Shown: in pieces, positions 14,428 to 19,121 of the stretch
How positions within the stretch are numbered: position 1 is the stretch's first letter
How the letters are laid out: each line of letters opens with the position of its first letter
Origin: an uncultured Neisseriaceae bacterium
Lineage (GTDB): Bacteria > Pseudomonadota > Gammaproteobacteria > Burkholderiales > UBA11063
Assembly (NCBI GenBank): GCA_937952895.1
Contig: CALFYC010000125.1
Coordinates: forward strand, 1-19,121
Direction: 5' to 3'
Length of the DNA stretch: 19,121 nt
Program-made: the position numbers and the translations under genes
Notes under the pieces: generated by a model
What the model saw: only the letters and a program-made list of their open reading frames with translations
The model's database searches: none
Told to the model about the DNA's origin: nothing

Positions 14428-16890
14428 ATGAAGACAAAGATTATTGTATGCTTTGCTTTATTATTTATAGCTAGCAATTCTTTTGCTGATGTTCCAAATA
14501 ATGTTGCTCAAGTTGGTGGAACATATTCAGGAAGCTTCACTAATGGTGCACAATATGATCCTACTGGTATTGCTGGAAATATTTCAAACTCAAATCAAGG
14601 TTCAAGCCAAACAAATTATGCAATGCCTGGTATAGATTCAACAAAGCTAGACACAAGTAATTCTATTTTAGGTTCTGATGTTAATGAAGCTAACAATGGG
14701 ATACCAAGAAATTTACCCACATACAATAATTTATCTCAGTATAGTAAAGTAGTAAATAAACCACTTATTCCAGATCAATTTCAACAAGATGTGGCTATTA
14801 GGACTGGATTAAGTTTACAAAAGTATGGCTATGACTTATTCAATACCCCAAATACTTATGTGCCTTTAGAAAATACCCCCCCATCAAGTAATTATATATT
14901 AGGCCCAGGAGATCAAATTTCAATCAGGGCTTGGGGCGCTGTTGATATCCAGTATAATGCAGATATTGATAAAGAGGGTGGGATATATTTACCTAAGGTT
15001 GGAAGAATTTCTTTAATTGGAGTTAGAGTTGGTGATTTAGATGGATATTTGAAAATAAAAATTGGCAGAATATACAAAAATTTTTCTTTATCTGCAACAG
15101 TATCCAAAATTCGTTCAATTCAAGTGGTTGTAGCCGGTTTTGCACAAATGCCTGGCACATATACCATTAGTTCATTAGCAACTTTAACTGATGCCATTTT
15201 TGCATCAGGCGGGCCATCATCTGAAGGTTCTTTGAGACACATTGAACTTAAGCGAAATGGTCTAGTGGTTGCTGATTATGATATGTATGATTTACTTTTA
15301 AAAGGTGATAATTCTAGTGATGTTCATCTTTTGCCTGGGGATATAATTTATATTAAGCCACATGGTGCTGAAGTTGCAATTTATGATGGCGTAAAAATCC
15401 CTGGTATTTATGAAGTTAGAAAAAATGAGACAGTGTCAGATGTGATTAAATTTGCGGGTGGCTATACTTATAATAATACAAAGAAAGATATTATAGTTGA
15501 AAAAATTGATGATAGATCTCAAATCAATGTATTAACATTTAAGTTTGCTGATGGATTGAAAAATCAATTGGAAGGTGGGGAGTTAATTCACTTTTTTAAA
15601 ATGCCAAATCGTTATGATAAAACTGTGATTTTAATTGGTAATGTTGCAAATCCATCTCGTTATGAATGGGAGTCTGGAATACGGGTTAAAGATATTATTC
15701 CAGATAAAAAATTTCTCTTGACTACAAGTTTTTGGAATAGCTATAGTTATAATGCATATTCAAAAGATAACATAAAAGAAAAACTTGGGGCTGAAAAAAC
15801 AACTAATTTTGGTGATGTTCAAGATGGCAAATCTAGAACTTCAACGATACATTCAAGTCTGGCGGGCGAATCAAAACCAGATGCTATCTTTAGTCAAAAA
15901 AATAATTTGTTTACTGCAGGACCAATATCTATTCCTGAAGCTGATATCAGTTGGCATTATGCGGTAATAATAAGAATAAATCCAATGGATTATACAACTA
16001 GTTTAATTCCATTTGATTTGGCAAAAGCTTTAGAAAGTGACCCTAGCAATAATTTATTGTTAAAACCTGGTGATATTATTAATATAGTGTCTAGTAAAGA
16101 TGTAAAATACCCCACAGAAAATTTTCCTATATATGTTTTTATTGATGGAGAAGTTAATAACCCTGGGGTTTATCAATTAGCGGCTGGAAGTAAACTATTA
16201 GATGCAATCAATGCGGCTAATGGAATATCAAATAAAGCTTATTTATATGGTATAGAGTTAGATCGTGATTCAGTTAGGAAAAAGCAAAAATTTGAACTGG
16301 GGCAAATGCTTGATAATGCACAGCAATCTTTATTGTCACAGGCTAATAACTCAATTTCTTCTTCAATTAACTCAGATTCTGTTACAATGAAAAATCAAAT
16401 TTTAGCTCAGCAGCAGGCATTTATTGATAAGATGAGGCAATTAGAGCCGACTGGCAGAATATTGTTAAATATTAAACCAGATTGCACTAATTTAAAAAAT
16501 ATACCAAATATTGATCTTGAAAATGGAGACTCTATAAATATACCTCCTATTCCAAATACTGTAGATGTAATAGGGCAAGTATATAATCCTGCCACCTTTA
16601 TTTTTGATGATAAAGCTAATGTTAATGATTATTTAGATAAGGCTGGGACTCCCAATCAGTTTGCTGACACTTCAAGTATTTATGTATTACGTGCAAATGG
16701 TACTTTATATAGTAAGCATCAAGCTGGTTGGTTTGGTGTATTTGGTGGCGCTTCATTAAACCCTGGGGATTCAATTGTAGTTCCTCAGAAAATAGAATTT
16801 GATTCATTTACTAAAAACTTAATGGATTGGTCACAAATTTTAGCTAATTTTGGCTTGGGTGTTGCAGCCGTTAAACAAATAGGTAGCTAA
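14428..16890 (+). CDS. Wza-like polysaccharide export protein with multiple SLBB domains
   Basis: Expected to form the outer-membrane/periplasmic channel that exports a capsule, exopolysaccharide or O-antigen-like polymer. The N-terminus is a Sec signal peptide (1-20; hydrophobic FALLFIA, then SNSFA before Asp21). No Cys follows, so unlike E. coli Wza it is probably not a lipoprotein. A Ser/Asn/Gln-rich linker (21-110) precedes the Poly_export domain (about 156-226, starting LGPGDQISIRAWG). SLBB-like repeats follow at about 231-310, 316-390, 398-430, 567-612 and 712-787, several with a PG.Y or LxPGD motif. A Gln/Ser-rich, possibly coiled segment is about 620-670. The C-terminal segment MDWSQILANFGLGVAAV (799-815) could be the membrane-crossing amphipathic helix. 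At 820 aa it is about twice the size of E. coli Wza (379), as in the larger SLBB exporter group. Two bases separate it from the next gene. Confidence 0.88.
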   Translation: MKTKIIVCFALLFIASNSFADVPNNVAQVGGTYSGSFTNGAQYDPTGIAGNISNSNQGSSQTNYAMPGIDSTKLDTSNSILGSDVNEANNGIPRNLPTYNNLSQYSKVVNKPLIPDQFQQDVAIRTGLSLQKYGYDLFNTPNTYVPLENTPPSSNYILGPGDQISIRAWGAVDIQYNADIDKEGGIYLPKVGRISLIGVRVGDLDGYLKIKIGRIYKNFSLSATVSKIRSIQVVVAGFAQMPGTYTISSLATLTDAIFASGGPSSEGSLRHIELKRNGLVVADYDMYDLLLKGDNSSDVHLLPGDIIYIKPHGAEVAIYDGVKIPGIYEVRKNETVSDVIKFAGGYTYNNTKKDIIVEKIDDRSQINVLTFKFADGLKNQLEGGELIHFFKMPNRYDKTVILIGNVANPSRYEWESGIRVKDIIPDKKFLLTTSFWNSYSYNAYSKDNIKEKLGAEKTTNFGDVQDGKSRTSTIHSSLAGESKPDAIFSQKNNLFTAGPISIPEADISWHYAVIIRINPMDYTTSLIPFDLAKALESDPSNNLLLKPGDIINIVSSKDVKYPTENFPIYVFIDGEVNNPGVYQLAAGSKLLDAINAANGISNKAYLYGIELDRDSVRKKQKFELGQMLDNAQQSLLSQANNSISSSINSDSVTMKNQILAQQQAFIDKMRQLEPTGRILLNIKPDCTNLKNIPNIDLENGDSINIPPIPNTVDVIGQVYNPATFIFDDKANVNDYLDKAGTPNQFADTSSIYVLRANGTLYSKHQAGWFGVFGGASLNPGDSIVVPQKIEFDSFTKNLMDWSQILANFGLGVAAVKQIGS

Positions 16891-16892
16891 TT

Positions 16893-17993
16893 ATGGTTAA
16901 GCAGATAAATTATCAACAAATTTGGCCTATAATCAAGCAAGAAAAGTTGGTTTTTGTAATAATTATTTTGCCATTATTATTAATAATAATTTTGTATTGT
17001 TTAATTACACCCAAATTGTATATGTCAAGTGTAACAGTTAATCCAATTAAATTGACTGATGCTGGCGCTATGATTGTTCCTGCAAGTCTTGTTGGGCCTG
17101 CTGGAGGTTTATTACAACAAAAGAGCGATGTTGAAATTAATATTGCTTTAATAAAAACTAATGAACTTTCTAAAATTATTGTAAAACAATTTAACTTACT
17201 TGAGCACTATCATGTAAAAAATATTGATGCTGCTTCTCAAGTATTATTAAAAAGCTTACAGTTTGTGACAGATCCAAAGGTTGGGTTTTTAGAAATACAA
17301 GTTTTAGATAAATCGCCTGATTATTCTTACAAGATTGCTAATTTTTATCCGATAGCATTAGGACAAAGAATAAGTGAAATAGGATTTATGAAGGCTTCAC
17401 AACGAACACAGTTTCTCAATGTTGAAACTCAAAAAGCTTTAAATCAATTAAATAATATAGAAAGTAAATTAGCAGCTTTTGCCAAGCAAAATGGTATTTT
17501 AGCTAATAGCCAATTACAAACCGTGGCTGGAATTTCAACTCAGCTTCAATCCCAGCTTGTTGCTGTGCAGGTTCAATTGCAAGCAGCTACTCATTATGCA
17601 ACAGAAGCAAATCCTGAATATCAGGCTTTGAAAACACAAGAGCAAAGTATTAAATTACGCCTAAATGCATTGAGTGGGACTTCTTATAATGATAGTATTC
17701 CAATTCCAGCAAATTTAGCTCCTGATTTAGCTGCAAAATATACTTCTTTAATGCGGAGTTATACTTTTTATAATGAGGTATATAAATTAGTTAAACAGCA
17801 GTACGAATTATCCAAGTTCGATGAAAGTAGTGATCAATTACCAACAAATGTACAAGTTATTGATAGAAGCAATTTCCCTATATCTCCTGCTTTTCCACGT
17901 TCAAAAAGATTGTTAATACTTGGGTTTTTGACTAGCTTATTGGTTTGTGTTACTTTTATCTTAATCAAAAATCGTCGAAAACTAGTAAGGTAA
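16893..17993 (+). CDS. Wzz-like polysaccharide copolymerase / chain-length determinant (no kinase domain)
   Basis: 366 aa, inner-membrane protein of the polysaccharide copolymerase type, which controls chain length or links polymerase to exporter. One transmembrane helix is at 19-39 (VFVIIILPLLLIIILYCL) and another at 338-358 (LLILGFLTSLLVCVTFI), bracketing a periplasmic domain. That domain includes a long Gln-rich coiled coil (about 168-260). The Pro-rich FPISPAFPRSKR (328-339) before the second helix is the typical Wzz/GNVR signature. It ends shortly after that helix with basic residues (KNRRKLVR). There is no Walker A or tyrosine-rich tail, so no fused BY-kinase. The start lies two bases after the exporter stop, with an AGG ribosome site inside the exporter's last codons. 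Confidence 0.85.
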   Translation: MVKQINYQQIWPIIKQEKLVFVIIILPLLLIIILYCLITPKLYMSSVTVNPIKLTDAGAMIVPASLVGPAGGLLQQKSDVEINIALIKTNELSKIIVKQFNLLEHYHVKNIDAASQVLLKSLQFVTDPKVGFLEIQVLDKSPDYSYKIANFYPIALGQRISEIGFMKASQRTQFLNVETQKALNQLNNIESKLAAFAKQNGILANSQLQTVAGISTQLQSQLVAVQVQLQAATHYATEANPEYQALKTQEQSIKLRLNALSGTSYNDSIPIPANLAPDLAAKYTSLMRSYTFYNEVYKLVKQQYELSKFDESSDQLPTNVQVIDRSNFPISPAFPRSKRLLILGFLTSLLVCVTFILIKNRRKLVR

Positions 17994-18000
17994 TAGTATT

Positions 18001-19077
18001 GTGGTATGGAATGTTTATGACATTTTTAATGCCTTTATTGCGTTGCTTCTAATGCTTTATATGTCATTCAAATATGATATAAGTAACAAGGTATTAGCTT
18101 TATTATTGTTACATTATATTTTAGTTTGTGTGATTGACGTAATTTTTGATTATAATTATTGGCCTGATCAGTTCACTTACCTTCATACGGTACAAAAATT
18201 TAGAGATTTTTTCTTGCCAAAAGATTCTCTAACAGTTGTTTCCGCTGGGTTTATTTTTAGTTTGTTTCCATTGTTCTTGCAATCAGTCAAATCATTAGCT
18301 TTTGTTAATTATATTTTATATGTATTGGTATACATATTTATATTAACTAAATTTAAAACAAATTATGGGCAAAGGCTTTTTAAAATTGTTTATTTGTTGT
18401 ATCCGTCCTTAATATTGTTTACTTCATTAGGTCTAAGAGATTTTCTTATTTCTACATTTATGATTACATCATTATATTATTTAATAATTAAAAAGTTCTT
18501 TTTTAAAAGCCAGATATATAATATAGTCTTATTATTTATAAAGCCCCAAAATTTTCTATTAATTTTATTATGTGGAAGTTTTCTGTGGATAATATCTATA
18601 AAAAACAACGTATCTAAATTTGTATTATTTATATTATTTATGATATTTGTTGTTTTTATAGCAGTAAAAAATTACGATTTATTATTGCATTATAGAATAG
18701 CTATGTTTCTTGAAGATACTGGAATGACTGTTTATGATATGCCTCAGTGGTCGATTCAAGATATTTATCGTGTGCTTTTAGCTCCATTTTTTTTTGATGC
18801 CAGAAATGCTATGCAGCTAATCCAATCTTTCGAAAATTTAATACTTGCGATATTTATTATAAAAATACTTAAATTAGCAAATAAATTAAAAGTTAATTAT
18901 ATAAATTTTTTGACAATTAACTTTTTTGCAATAACAAGTAGTTTAATATATTCATTTGCTGTATTTAACTATGGGACTTTAACTAGATATAAATTCCCTT
19001 GTTTATTCAGTTGGGTTATTATAATACTATTACTTATTGATGAAAGTATAGCATTAAATGAAAGAATTAATTATTAA
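18001..19077 (+). CDS. Wzy/EpsG-like polysaccharide polymerase, polytopic membrane protein
   Basis: 358 aa, very hydrophobic, with about nine to eleven predicted membrane helices (for example 10-24, 30-50, 80-93, 101-117, 128-141, 147-165, 183-200, 205-222, 280-290, 302-320, 335-347). A loop with DYNYWPDQFTYLHTVQ (50-65) and the GLRDFLISTFMI segment (144-155) resemble EpsG/Wzy-type polymerases. YGTLTRYKFP (324-333) is a common C-terminal Wzy motif. It would join lipid-linked repeat units in the periplasm. GTG at 18001 is the only sensible start; the next in-frame ATG is residue 18 inside the first helix. A GTAAGG site lies about ten bases upstream. The family is poorly conserved, so the call rests on topology, these motifs and position after the exporter and copolymerase. 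Confidence 0.75.
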   Translation: MVWNVYDIFNAFIALLLMLYMSFKYDISNKVLALLLLHYILVCVIDVIFDYNYWPDQFTYLHTVQKFRDFFLPKDSLTVVSAGFIFSLFPLFLQSVKSLAFVNYILYVLVYIFILTKFKTNYGQRLFKIVYLLYPSLILFTSLGLRDFLISTFMITSLYYLIIKKFFFKSQIYNIVLLFIKPQNFLLILLCGSFLWIISIKNNVSKFVLFILFMIFVVFIAVKNYDLLLHYRIAMFLEDTGMTVYDMPQWSIQDIYRVLLAPFFFDARNAMQLIQSFENLILAIFIIKILKLANKLKVNYINFLTINFFAITSSLIYSFAVFNYGTLTRYKFPCLFSWVIIILLLIDESIALNERINY

Positions 19078-19121
19078 TGGGTAAGTATTTATGAGTTAAT
19101 TCTATCAAAGAGTTGTACTTG

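Noticed and set aside
19078..19121. Possible end of a minus-strand gene (17 open codons overlapping the polymerase end) or start of a plus-strand gene.
   Set aside because: Too short to distinguish from chance; no start with a ribosome site and no recognisable motif.
1..19121. CRISPR array, tRNA/rRNA genes, toxin-antitoxin pair, defence island or riboswitch.
   Set aside because: No regularly spaced repeats, no RNA-gene signatures and no small paired genes were seen; intergenic gaps are all short.

Overview
The window reads as chromosome of an AT-rich, Gram-negative proteobacterium. The evidence is a separate IHF beta gene directly after rpsA, a six-domain ribosomal protein S1, the gmk-rpoZ-spoT order, and an outer-membrane type polysaccharide exporter. 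A short omega subunit and this gene order favour a Beta- or Gammaproteobacterium; the species cannot be named from the sequence alone.

Layout. Bases 1-104 hold the 3' end of a gene that looks like an IS1595-type transposase. From 173 to 10773 seven genes run on the minus strand. In transcription order they are gmk, rpoZ, spoT, lon, mfd, a hexapeptide-repeat acyltransferase and a family-4-like glycosyltransferase. A 64-base divergent region (10774-10837) separates them from plus-strand housekeeping genes tatD, cmk, rpsA and ihfB. After a long stem-loop (14347-14383) comes a tight three-gene polysaccharide export and polymerisation operon: a Wza-like SLBB exporter, a Wzz-like copolymerase and a Wzy-like polymerase. 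The last 44 bases (19078-19121) hold no supported gene. No gene-free stretch exceeds 300 bases, and no tRNA, rRNA or CRISPR array was seen.

How the genes fit together. The minus-strand block joins nucleotide supply and stress control: GMP kinase, the RNA polymerase omega subunit that forms part of a ppGpp site, the ppGpp hydrolase, the Lon protease and the transcription-repair coupling factor. The plus-strand block makes CMP/dCMP kinase, ribosomal protein S1 and the DNA-bending protein IHF. Surface-polysaccharide genes lie at both ends, so the housekeeping block sits between two parts of what may be one polysaccharide locus or two.

The most notable observation is in SpoT. The ppGpp-hydrolase (HD) residues are intact, but the synthetase domain has lost several key residues, including the catalytic glutamate (now Gln331) and the conserved His of the GVAAHW motif (now Gln350). 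This predicts a hydrolase-only SpoT. I found no clearly new defence or mobile system.
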